Of a stretch of 64,000 bases of DNA, positions 42,481 to 53,936 are shown in pieces. The position numbers and the translations under genes are program-made. Position 1 is the stretch's first letter; every line of letters begins with the position of its first letter. The notes under the pieces are model-generated. The model did not search any database. It had not been told where the DNA came from and saw nothing but the letters and a program-made list of their open reading frames with translations. Source of the DNA: Lepeophtheirus salmonis (taxonomy: Eukaryota > Arthropoda > Copepoda > Siphonostomatoida > Caligidae); NCBI RefSeq assembly GCF_016086655.4, contig NC_052136.2:51018492-51082491 (forward strand), given 5' to 3'.

Positions 42481-45400
42481 ATAACATTCATCTTGTGTAG
42501 TGACTTCAAGGAAGATTCCTGAAAGCATTCGGGAGTTCAATGCACAAAAATCCACTAAAGGCTGCAATCATCACTGCATGAGTCAACCTAGAGCAAATCT
42601 TTGCAAAGTTATATCACTAGGGTGGAACTGATATTTAAGGCAAAAGGCCGCTAAATTGATTGAGAATGTAAATAAGGTATTCCTTCATTGTATTTATGAA
42701 ATAAATTTTCCAAATTTGATGACATTATTTTAAATATAACAATTTTTGTAATTTTCAAAAAATGCTGTAGTATTGTTACAGGGGAAATATTATAGTTATA
42801 TTCCAACTCGTATATACATATATTGTCAAGTGTTCTAGGATCCAGGTTTTTACGTTGGCCATGATGGGAAAAAATGAGAAGATCTCTCCAGGATGTCAGG
42901 AAGTGTAGGACATAATTTAAAGAGAGATACGAAGTTCTTCTTAAGTTTTGGGAAGAATATAAAGGAAGATCCCACTAAGTCGATGAATCAATCCCCTGGC
43001 CAACGATTTCTCTGTGGCTCCTAGGACCATCAGGAGGACTATAAAGCATAACACTTGGAGAGGGAAACCAACAGGACTTTACACCCAAATGTGGACACAC
43101 TTAAATCATTCACAGTGACTTCATTTTCAATACACAATTTGATTTTAGGGGAGGTTTTGCGTTCTTCCGAGTACTTATTCTAGTTTTACCTATTATAGAT
43201 TTTTAAACCAATTTATACCAAAGGTGTGTGAGAATTCTTCTTTTACAGAGAGATGTTAACAACCTATGACTTATTAAATAATGAACAAAAAATGAGAGTG
43301 ATATATGGTATTACTGAATTAAGATCATTCTTAATATCAGCTGCTTCTAATATGTAATGAGGGGGAGAAAATAAATTACTCCTATAAAGAGGAGAACCTT
43401 CTACATTTAAAATATCATTAGTGCAGGGAAAATATCATAATTATATAAATTTATTTATATTTAACAACAAAGATAGGCGATAATTCTGCTGTTAGAGGAA
43501 GATATTAACGGTGTCATTGTGACATTTCTTCTTAAAAATGGAATATGGAAGTTTGTTGAAAAAAAGAGGGGGGAAATGAAAAAGATAGAAAAAATGACAA
43601 ATACTTCAGTTAAACATCAATTATGTTTCAAATTTATATGCAAATGTCGAATATTCTGAAATTAATACAAAATAAAGATTGTAAAAAAAATTAAAACTAC
43701 ATAATAAGCATCTTGAAATCTTAGACAATTTGAAAAGTTATAAAAGGTTGAGACAAGAATGATGTGAGAACAGTTTTTATTTTTCGCTACATTATAAAAA
43801 TCCACAGAAGAGTTGTAATTCATGTCCAGGGAGAATGAAATCATGTCAAGTCCAAGCCGATATCTAGTTTAAGGTATTGTGTATATCATTTCCCTGTGAT
43901 ATTTTCTCAGGGTTTTTTTTTAAGTATTGTATCGTGACTCTGGCTGAAATATATCGTGGGTTTAATTTTATCGTTTCACCCCTACTGATTACTAAATGAA
44001 AAAAGAAATCTAAACGAACACCCCATGGGATTTTGATTTTTTTACGAGGATAAGTAACTAGATGTAATTACTTATTGAATTATTATTTTCTTTTCTGTTT
44101 TGTTTGAAGGTGAGATGAACATGGATGGGATGGGTGATATTCTTTTGGTCTTTCAAGTTCAATGCTATACCAATAGTATGTTCTTTTATTCATAGAGGGA
44201 GCTTTATAGATGTTGCAACTTTAAATTTTGAAATACGTATTAACCTATCACGAGATATCTTTATTTGTTTTGCCAATCATGACATGGCGTCCTAAGCCAC
44301 GCGAAGAGAACTTGAAGGAAGTCAAGGAAGTAAAGCAACTATAAAACCATATTAGTTACACTCAATTATCCTTGTTCCATATGGATTTTGTCATCTGAAT
44401 GCGTAAAATCCTAAAAGTAAATTAAGTAGTCATCAAATATACAATATTTTATTCGAATATATAACGGAAGAATAAGGCTCAATAAAAAGATATCAAGTTC
44501 AATTTGAGCAGTAAGGATTTACTTTCTAAGCAAAAGAGGGCAAGAGGAAGAGTAGCTGGAGGAAGCTTACTCTTATTGAAAAGTACAAGGTAGAAATTCA
44601 TTTTTAAATACATAATTCTAAAAAAATACATTAAGTTTAATACCTTCTTCACCGCCAGAGAGAGAACCGGATATAAACTTAAGAAATCTTTATATCATTT
44701 ACCTAATAAATTTAAATTTATATTCCAATTACTAATTGTTAAAAAAAAGTGTCACAACTTTTTTGCCGGCAATGTGGGCCACCTTCAAGCCGGGAACAAT
44801 GCTTGGTATATACATTCTTGGCTAATTTTTATCTAGTGTATATATCTTTTATTATTACGATAAATGTTAATGTTTTTATTTAAAGTCTATTATCCGTCCG
44901 AATAAAAAATCAATTCATGGGTTCTTCTTGGCAAAGAAGACGAATGTTTTGGCTACGTGTAAGTCTATGATTGAGTAGAATATATTCATATAAACTCCGT
45001 GATTAGTACAGTTTTAAAATATTTCACAGCTTCATTTTATTGAATCTATGACGTATTATCATAAAATAGCCCATTCGTAGTAAAGCTTTAAACCAAGTAG
45101 CGAAATGAGGACTCACGTCAAAAATGTATTGGTCAAAACTTTCTTTTTTTCCGTTTCAGAAGAATTATTTAGTTTTTATTTCGACCTTCAAGAGAATAAC
45201 AACTGTAGCTACTAGCTATAAACTATAATATATTCGTTTATTACTAAATATATAGCTAGAATTGAGTTACTGGAGTGATAAATTATGCCTAGTGATAAGA
45301 TTAATGTATCAAAGCCTTTCTAGAATGGTCTGTTGCCATTCAATTAGAGTAAATGTTTCCATGATCTAGACAAGTTTCCTTCTAAAATTAACCAGGACGT

Positions 45401-45898
45401 CCTTGAGTAGAGCTTAGACAATCAAATTGAGGAAAGAAGTTAGTCTCTTTTCCTTTAGGACTCGTTTTTGTACGGCCAAAAATAAGTACGGGTACTTGGC
45501 GCTCTCCTTCTAAGAAACAATGCCCTCTATTGGGGCCAAAGAACAGGTGGGTACTTTGCGAGAAGAGATCCTGAGTTTTATGAAGAAGGAAACCTTTTTT
45601 CATTAGGCTTTAAACTTCAAGGCTCCATCTTTAAATCCTTCATGGAAGATTTTGTTAAGGCCTCTCTAGAAGTGGATAAATGGATAGGGCTAAATCAGAA
45701 ATTGGTACAGCTCAATACAGTTTTTAAAGTTTATCTCTGATAAAGGGTCATCTTTGTATGTATCCTATAAGGGAAACTTCGTGTACACCACCAAGCAAAT
45801 TCTATGGGGAAAATGGGTACCGAAAACCAAGATCCAAAAGATACATTGGCAGATAATGGGAACGAGAGGATCACTTCAAGGAAACACAGATGTTAACA
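42481..45898. other. Gene-free region with family C repeats
   Basis: Family C copies lie at 43,215-43,440 and again at 43,470-43,520. At 45,360-45,640 a somewhat richer segment has a 71-codon minus frame (45,388-45,603) and 45,754-45,999 a plus frame of 81 codons. Neither has a recognised motif, and the plus frame runs into the mariner element. A GC-richer patch at 44,775-44,815 has a CAAGC/GCTTG stem but lacks a proper Helitron end. No host gene is supported. Confidence 0.35.
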
Positions 45899-47181
45899 TA
45901 CCAGGGCGTACAAAATTATTTACCGATGATGTAAATATACTTTTTAAGAGGTTTTGTGGCAACCAATCTGATTGTTTCGTATTTTTACTGTTAAAATAAA
46001 CAAAAATCCTTCATGTGAGAGCGTAACAACTTCCACACGTGAGACCATATCCAATCAGGAAACAAAGAGGATCGAAATTGCAGCCCTTCTCCGAGTGGGA
46101 GTGCCTCATAACAACATTAAGGAACAGTTTGGGGCCTCGTTGAAGACAATTTACAACGTTTCCAAGCACTTGGAGGCTGGGGGTGATCTCAAGCATTCCC
46201 CTAGGGCTGGGAGGAAGCCCACTGTCTCAACAAGGCAAGTAAAGGCAGTGTTCAAGAGGACTCCCAACAGGTCCATTGCCGACATGGCCAGAAAGATGGG
46301 AACGTCGAGATCAACTGTTTCAAGGGCATTGAAAAGGGCTGGAGGAAAGTCCCTGAGGCGTACTGAACGTCCTCTGCTAACTGAACGTCAGCGAGAAGTC
46401 AGACTTGAGCGTGCCAAGAAAATCTTGAATGATATCAAGAGCTCATCTGGACGCATCATCATTTTTTCAGATGATAAAACTTTTACGGTCGATCCTGTTT
46501 TCAACAGGCAAAATGACCGTGTTGTGAGCTTTGGAGATGTGCAAGATAAGCACCGCTATGTGGCAACAACAAAGCACCCTGCTTCCGTGATGATGTTGGG
46601 TCTCGTGGCCTCCAACGGGAAGGCTATGAAGTCGGTATGGTTCCCCACTGGCTACAGATTAACAGCGGAGGATTATGTGAAGATTCTGGCGTCCAAGGTC
46701 CTTCTGTGGATCAAATCCATAGTTGGCAACTCTCCTTGGGGTTTTCAACAAGATGGAGCACCCGCCCACGCTTCCAAGAAAGCCCAGGAGTGGCTCAAGG
46801 ACAACATGCACTTTTGGCCCAAGGACTACTGGCCCCCTCAGAGCCCAGATCTGAACCCACTAGACTTCTCTATCTAGGCGCACGTGGAGACCAAGGCCTG
46901 CAAAAAACGACAATAGAACATAAATGCCTTAAAGGCTGCTGTCAACAAGGCCTGGGCCTCCATGGACGCCGATTACATCCAGCAAGTCTGTGGCAGCTTC
47001 AGACGTCGCCTGACCAGTGTCATTGAGTCAAATGGTGGCTACATTGATTAAATTTGATCACAAACTATTTTATTATTCTAAAAATGTATGAATAAATTGT
47101 TTCTCAAGTCATTCGAAATGTCATTATTGTCCGCGATATGTTCTGAACAAAAATCGGTAAATAATTCTTTACGGCCCGGTA
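45899..47181 (+). mobile_element. Complete mariner-like element with TIRs and TA duplication
   Basis: The element spans 45,901-47,179 (1,279 bp). Left end CCAGGGCGTACAAAATTATT and right end inverted CCGGGCCGTAAAGAATTATT continue into TTACCGAT on both sides, giving TIRs of about 30 bp. TA dinucleotides flank both ends (45,899-45,900; 47,180-47,181). It holds one transposase frame on the plus strand. The base composition of the gene is far richer in G and C than the neighbourhood, showing recent arrival from a different sequence environment. Confidence 0.93.
45972..47051 (+). pseudogene. Mariner-like transposase, intact except for two TAG codons
   Basis: The transposase cuts and pastes the element through a DDE/D RNase H-fold domain. 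One frame runs from 45,972 to a TAA at 47,049-47,051 without a frameshift, interrupted only by TAG at 46,875-46,877 and 46,914-46,916. Helix-turn-helix units lie at about residues 30-75 (LLRVGVPHNNIKEQFGASLK) and 95-125 (SIADMARKMGTSRSTVSRAL). The catalytic Asp residues are in IIIFSDDKTFTVD, GFQQDGAPAH and SPDLNPLDF. I count 36 residues between the second and third. The first TAG sits where relatives have a conserved Trp just after the third Asp. The original start may be downstream of 45,972, since the first 25 residues look unconserved. Confidence 0.9.
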
Positions 47182-47720
47182 CATATTTTATACTCTTTTT
47201 ATTCTTTCTCTATGTCAATACAATCACTTTACTCCTTAAAAAGACTGAGAGGATTCGATACTCCTTTTTATACCATATTATAAACTTTTAGAATGACATT
47301 AATCTTATAACTATGAACTCTATATGTATACTATGTGACAGTATGTGGTTAAATCACAAAAGGTATAGGGATAGTATGGACCAATACACCTTGAACATAT
47401 ATAGGTAGGCATATCTTTTTTTTAGTCATATTTACAGACAGACAGTTCAGAGATCAAATTTCATACATTTGATACGATATGTATTCGTATTCAATAAAAA
47501 AACAAAAACATTCGTTACAAGTGCCTACTTATCAATCAGCCTTACTTCATTGATACAAAAATATCCTATGTATTTAGCTGTCAACTGTAGATGTTTCTGC
47601 TTCTTTTCCTCTAATCAGTGTTCTGAACGCTGATTGTTTGAATTAGACTTAATTATTTTTTAGCTGTGAAAAATTCCTAATGATAGCTATTGACAATGAT
47701 GAAAATCCAGTGTAGAATAG
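47182..47720. other. Intergenic DNA with repeat words shared with 39.3 and 49.5 kb
   Basis: The segment 47,545-47,650 (GATACAAAAATATCCTATGT, GCTGTCAACTGTAGATG, TTCTGAACGCTGATTG) recurs at 39,350-39,420 and 49,525-49,600. It directly precedes a family B copy, so both blocks are probably parts of one larger repeat. No genes. Confidence 0.45.
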
Positions 47721-48090
47721 GCTTGATAAAAAACACGATAATCAACATGGTAACCCTGACAATTTGGAAAATGTTTAGGAGAAGAGAAAGAATAATACTT
47801 ATGACGTTTAATTAGATCAGCTACAATGAAGAGCTGTGGCAAGGGAGAAAGGAAAAAAGTATATAAACAATGACATTTGCTAGAATTGCTCCGATGTCGA
47901 TCCCCAAAAAGGACTTACAATTACAACTCCGCAACAAATCCTCAGAGTAACGTTCCGTCTTTTATGAAAACAGCCGAACGTTCCAACAGGGTTTGAATAT
48001 AGTTGAATCTATTTTGAAAAGAATGTTCACTACTAAGGAATTAAATAATAATGACAACTGCTGAGGAAAAGAAAATTCCTACTCTATACT
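47721..48090. repeat. Dispersed repeat family B, copy 2
   Basis: Best match of the 35,331-35,780 copy. Shared blocks are CATGGTAACC, GAAAATGTTTAGGAGAAGAG-like, AAAAAGGACTTACAATTACA, GCAACAAATCCTCAGAGTAA and GTTCCGTCTTTTATGAAAAC. Non-coding. Orientation is the same as copy 1. Confidence 0.6.
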
Positions 48091-48299
48091 ACCAATTACA
48101 AATTAACGGCCAAGTAAAAAACCCAAGATATTTACATCATTAGCTATTAATTGCGTAGATTGGAAGGATAGACTAACTACCAATAGGGCATAAGAAAAAT
48201 ATAAAAAAAGGTGGTGTTACAGTCTGTAGCTTGGGTGTGCAACATAAACAAATTAAAAATATTATTGAAAATTCAAAGCACTCTCTACATGTGAGTAAC

Positions 48300-49190
48300 A
48301 TACTGGGTGCACAAGCTACCTATGATGTCACTTTGGCGTCTCTAATAAGGTAAACCCAGGCACTTAAGGAGCTGATTTTTTGGTTGTTAGATAGCTTTTT
48401 CAAATTTGCAGCATTGGGGAAAAAAATAGGATCAATTGACGAACTAGTCGTCCCAAATATTTGGAAAAGACACCGAGTCCTCTGTAGAATCCCCACCTGG
48501 AGCGACAATATAACAATTGATCGAACTCTGGGACTCAGTGAGCCGGTTGTGTCATAGGTTAGGAGAGAATTTGAGGCCTTTAAAGGTGATTTTGAAACAA
48601 CAGTAATGCGGATTGGGGTCAAAAGTCGAAGTGGCTGTGTCTGGCCCATTTGAATTCATGGCCAGTATCCAGGACATCGTCAATGAGGACCCAGGGAAGT
48701 CCATCAGGGCAATTGCTAAGAAAGTTGGGTGGTCAAAGTCGCTGATCCGGCTCTGCATTCACAAAAACCTTCGTTACTATTTATTACAGATGATTGGGGT
48801 AACCACCGATGCCTTCCTAGACTTGCTAGAGACCAAGTTGAAACCCTGGATCGAAATGTTTTCCAATGGAAGAACTTACATGCGGCATCAGGACTCGGCT
48901 CCCTCTGAGACCTCGAAAAAAAGTCTCAAATGGATCCAAGACCATTTTAATATCTTTATCTCGACGGACTTTGGCCTCCAAACTTGCCGAATCTGAATCC
49001 GATTGATTTTAATTTTTTGTGGAGCGCGATAGAACGGCAAACCAACCAGACCTCCTGCAACAACAAAGACGAACTATCATTCGGGCCCAGACGGAATTAC
49101 AGGATTAGCCAAATAAACAAGTGGCGAAAATCTGCTTGCACTTTCGCCTTCATATAAAGACTGTAATTGAGGGTAGAGGCGATTTGATTA
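48300..49190 (+). mobile_element. Mariner-like element remnant, distinct lineage
   Basis: Transposase pieces run along the plus strand from about 48,420 to 49,180, and the sequence is much richer in G and C than the flanks. I could not pair terminal inverted repeats, so the limits are those of the recognisable coding remnant. The protein differs clearly from the other mariner copies in this window, so it is an independent lineage. Confidence 0.7.
48490..49180 (+). pseudogene. Mariner-like transposase remnant
   Basis: An N-terminal segment RTLGLSEPVVS (stop) VRREFEAFKGDFETTVMRIG precedes frame 48,613-48,996, which has ASIQDIVNEDPGKSIRAIAK and WSKSLIRLCIHKNLRYY, the second helix-turn-helix. 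A large deletion then removes the first catalytic Asp region. MRHQDSAPSETSKKSLKWIQ supplies the second Asp, and after a frameshift LPNLNPIDFNFLWSAIERQT supplies the third Asp region, in which SPDLNP is PNLNP. C-terminal pieces reach 49,180. Deletion and frameshifts make it inactive. Confidence 0.75.
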
Positions 49191-51480
49191 AATAAAGTAA
49201 ATCAGAATCCATTAATATTTCAGAATTTGGTTTCATTTTTTTAATCTTATAACTGGTTGGAGAGAAAAATGCATTAGAAAAAAAATATATTTTGTGGCAC
49301 AGAATATTTTATATTCTATAATATTATCATTTAGGAAGTTGTATTATTTTGCAACAAGACGGCGTCACTCTCGGTTCTTTAATTACAAACGCACATGCTC
49401 CAATGATGCTGGACCTTCTTTTTCTGTTTCTTTTTAGAGAAAAGATGGTGTGATACAATAAAGGTAACGATATGATCAATAGATAATATGACCCTGCGTT
49501 ACTTTGAATAAACATAAATTTACAATAGTTGTCAACTGTTGATGCTTCTTCTTCTTTTCCCCATATTAGTGTACTGTACGTTGATTGGTCAAATTACAAT
49601 TAGCTGATGCTAATCTGTGAGCAATATCCAACAATTATTGAATATAAAAAATTCTATAGTTGGGAAAAATAGCTAACCCCAAATGATTTTGGCCTTTTTT
49701 CTTTTCGGAGAAGAGGTTGTGAGATACAATAACGTATGTTTATTGATGATTTTTCTAGAATGTTATACGTTTGAATACTGTAAATATAATTAGAAATTAC
49801 ATTATCTTGAAATAGAATGTATCAATGCACAATTCAATATACTTATGTACCTGATATAAAAAGATTACTTTAATTTAACATGTGGTGGATTAGGAGCAGT
49901 ATTTTATATTGATGTTGTGCAGGTTATGATCCTGATTACTAGATCATCAACTCTTTTCTATATTGGAATGGATACAGTGGGTGGTGTGGATCAATTACTC
50001 AGTTCATGGTATCCTCTATGTATATACATATTAAGTACATACAATATCAAAACATGATAAATGCATTTCAGTCTATAGAAATGAGTCAAAGCGAGGCACA
50101 TCTGTTATAAAAACAACTCAATAAATCATTTCAAATATCTCCTAGCCATTCCGAATGTGCTCAACATTAATCTCAACGATAATACAACATATGGTGTTCC
50201 AGGCTATGATTAGTGGAAAATACTCTGATCCCCTTCAAGTAATGACATGCCTTATATTGAGTTATATTTTTCGAGATATTCGAACAGTTAGCACTTTGGG
50301 GGATCATGAAAACAAATAGAAGATCACATTATGTGGAGGAAATCATCCGTGGACCGAGGGAATAGGCCACAGGAGATCACATCTAATTAATTAAAGTGCT
50401 GCAACTTTTCCTTGTATCTACCAGGAACCATTGCATTATAATTACGGGATGAATGTAATTGGTATCATGAAGAGGAACTTCTATGTCATCAAATCCAATA
50501 ACTCCTGTAACAGAAATTAATATAAACATAAATAAATAGTACAAAATCTAATGATTCTCTAATCCTATGTGGAATCTTATTCGAGTAATTATTCCTACTC
50601 CAATAATATATAGTTCGCTTCATAGTTATTTCATTATTATTAAAAGGCGGCAATAGTTGATTTTAGACTATCCACTGCCGTTGTATCCAACTTCGAAAAA
50701 GAAAGGGAAAGTATGACGATGTATCCAAAAATACATTGAGCTAAGCCCAAAGCTCAAGATATCTAGAGTATCCTGAATAAATTTTAACTTTTGAGGATTG
50801 ATATATGCATTTTTTATGATCTTTATAAATAACAGGGACACTTCCATTTTTTTCTATGTCCACCCTCTCAATTATTACTAAGGATCTTAGCATTGATTTT
50901 AATCAATATCTTATAGATACCGATCATTCAAGAACTGCAAGGGGGCCAAATATTTATTTATATTCAGTCTTTACCTGCGTATCCTTCAATTCCAATAGAA
51001 GTAGATTTATATCTATAAATATGCTGGAAACAGATTAATGAGATAGGTCGTTGGGCAACATATATATTTATAATTATGTTTATATATTGGACTAACATTT
51101 GAAAAAGTAATGAAATAATAAGAAGGACTACTTTCTATTTAAGGGAGTTTTTGGGCATAAGTCTATCTATGACTATTTATAGGGATAATTCGAATGATTG
51201 GGAACTTTACATTTATAGCACTTTTGTGTATGGAGAAGGACCAAAGATCCATACTTATAGGAAAAGAAAAACTAGTTAAGATATTTTAACTAGTATAGAT
51301 GTATCGCTTCCAAAAATTTTACGCCCCGTGCCAAATTTTAAGGACGAGTCTGATTAACACGCAAAAGCCGTCTCTAGAACAATCTTTGATGGATAACACC
51401 ATCATCGATATCTACCCGTGATGTCATCAAAAAGGTTATTCCTTCTTAATTTTTAATTAAATTAATTTGCACACCACTCT
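49191..51480. other. Gene-free AT-rich region
   Basis: The block CATTTAGGAAGTTGTATTATTTT at 49,329-49,351 recurs at 51,525-51,547 (CATTTAGGGAGTTGTATTATTTT), and 49,525-49,600 repeats sequence from 47.6 kb. Short frames have no motif. No gene or RNA signal recognised. Confidence 0.35.
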
Positions 51481-53936
51481 CTATGTGACTAACATACTTA
51501 TATTTTGTATTAAATAATAATACCATTTAGGGAGTTGTATTATTTTACCACTGTCTGTAGTTCTTTTTTTTTTACAAAATGATACAAGTAACAACGCTCA
51601 TATCCCATTCAAATGGTAAACTGAGATTCCTTTGTAGAGGTTGCTTTACAATAATGGACGTTTTTCAGGAACAATAACACAAACGACACTGGATTGGAAG
51701 TGGTACTCGACCGATTTTATGTCCTATATTAAGGACCAACACAACCTCAGTATCTATTTTTTTAGATCAACCTGATTTGCTCCTTTCCATATTGTTACAA
51801 GTGCATTACCTATACCTTGCCGGCATTTCTTTTTATCAACCGGTTCATAACCAATCTCATTTCATATTTGACTCCTCTAGTCAACTAACTTTTGCATGTA
51901 GTAGACCCAAAGACATATCTCTCTCTGAAAAAAAAATTATCACCTATCTTTGCTGTAAATTGTAATAAAAATGAATAATAAAATAAATATAAATGAATTG
52001 AAATATAATTAAGAAATGTTTACAGCAATTTTAAATGTATATCCTTTTCATGGCAGTTATTAATTTTCTCCCCCAAAATCAATTAACAGGCAGCTGATAT
52101 TAACAAGGGTCTTAAATCAGTAATACTGTATATATATCTTGGACTCGATACTTTCGTTTCGACTTCAGGGGATAGGGGCTGTAGCCCCCCCCAAATTAAG
52201 GATTCCCTTGTACATACCTTAATGTATTTAAAAAATAACTTGTTTGATTGAAATGTTTAATTTCCTCACATCTTGGAAAAGAATTACCATATATTCGTAC
52301 GTATCAACCAATAGTGAGCAATATAACTTCATGGTCCAATGACAAGACTTTTTTTTAACATATATTATATATTTATACCTATATATAATTTCTTTTTTAT
52401 TTGTCATGCCTTCTAAAAACCTTAGAAGTAAAGGATTTGATTATAAAAAATAAAAATACAAAATATATAAAGATAATATAAATGAAAATAGATTGAGAAA
52501 TTGGACAAAATTACAAATAAATTAAAATTATAAATTAGTGTTGCGTTCCTTGATGCCATTGCTTATATATTAGTAGTAGTAGGGTATATTTAAAGAACAA
52601 TGAAGGATTTCAACATATACACATTTAAGAGGGGGGAGGACTAAAAAAGCACAAAAAATAGTTCTATATAACTGTTAAAATACATTTAATAATGAAATCA
52701 ACACAGTCGGGGAAAAAAAAATTAAAAATTGAACTAAAAATAAAATAATAATTATTATATGTAATTTCCTTTTAAAAAATTGTCGAGTCACAGAGCTAAA
52801 AAATACATAAATAGTATGTCATAAATGTTTCTTTTAACTGTTTTTCCAATATAATTTATATTATATACATACATATATATATAACTTATATATGTATGTA
52901 CTGCAGACTTAGACTTTAGGGCGGTTTGTATTTAAACTTTTCTCAAATTTCGATTATGGCTAGTTCAGAAAAGTTGTGATATGGTAAGAAAATATGCTTT
53001 TTGGAAATTTTATTGCTGTAAGGAGACAAAAGTTATTCATTTCGTCAATAAGGATTAAAATACAGCATTAATCATTATTTTGCATTAATTCATTATGATA
53101 AATATTATTCTAACCTATAAAAATAATTTTTAAAGTTTTTTCTAAGCTACCGTAGGGATCCAAAAAGGAAGATTAACATATTAAAATGTTGATTTTTTCT
53201 TTCTGAAAATGTAAAATAATGATGCACGCTATACGCGGATCATCTAATTTTCCTTTTTTTTTATAACATAGAAATTTTTTTAGAATAAAACTTTAAAAAC
53301 ACATTTTATAGGTTAAAAAATGTCTATGACAATTATTTTATGCAAAATACTAAAAATGTCTTCTTAGTAATTATATTAAGTAAGTGAAAAGGTTTTGCCT
53401 CTTTTCATCATTTGATCGAGATGTGCGACCTAAAGATGACCTCGTAGAACAGTGTAAATTTAAATAGGTAATTTTCAACAAGATATGACAACTTTTCCAC
53501 ACTACCTGTAATCAAAATTGGGAAAAAGTTGAAAATTAAACTGCTCTAGTGTACATGTCTACCTTTTTTAGATTTTGAATAGATGATTTTGTAGTTTAAA
53601 TGAACCCTAAAATATTTAATACTTTCTCCACCCACGATCAATTATATTATGCATTTAGTTCGGAGGGACGGACTTGCGCAGAAAGTGAGGTATGTATATA
53701 TGTAGCAAAAATGGACGGAGTAGTATTGAAATCTTGGTCAAAGAGGTTCATAGAGAGCAATCTTTATTTAATAACAAATTATAATATATGTATGTATATC
53801 ATAATATTCGTTGAAGACAAGTATAAATTAATATATTGTATATCTTGATCCTTGGATCATACCTAGCGTTGGGCAAAGTAAGTACGGTCGTTCCTACTGA
53901 GAAACCCAAACACAAAGAGTCTTTCTCATGATATTT
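51481..53936. other. Gene-free AT-rich region, family C fragment, simple repeats
   Basis: 52,040-52,135 is an inverted family C fragment. 52,165-52,200 holds GGGGCTGTAGCCCCCCCCAAATT, related to the 21.44 kb repeat. 52,855-52,905 is a TA/CATA simple-sequence tract. At 53,868 CTAGCGTTGGGCAAAGTAAG looks like a lone hAT-type end. A minus-strand AATAAA at 53,763-53,768 is a good candidate poly(A) signal for the EPS8-like gene, about 170 bases after its stop. Confidence 0.4.

Noticed and set aside
44775..44870. Possible second Helitron end: CAAGC/GCTTG stem followed by CTAGT
   Set aside because: The CTAG lies about 35 bases after the stem, too far for a Helitron terminus.
45388..45603. 71-codon minus-strand frame with GPNRGHCFLEGERQ
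   Set aside because: The amino-acid mix looks protein-like, but I recognise no family and saw no flanking exon, so it is kept only as part of an unassigned region.
53600..53848. 82-codon plus-strand frame as a gene
   Set aside because: No conserved motif. Its second half is AT-rich translation typical of non-coding DNA, and it overlaps the likely 3' UTR of the EPS8-like gene.
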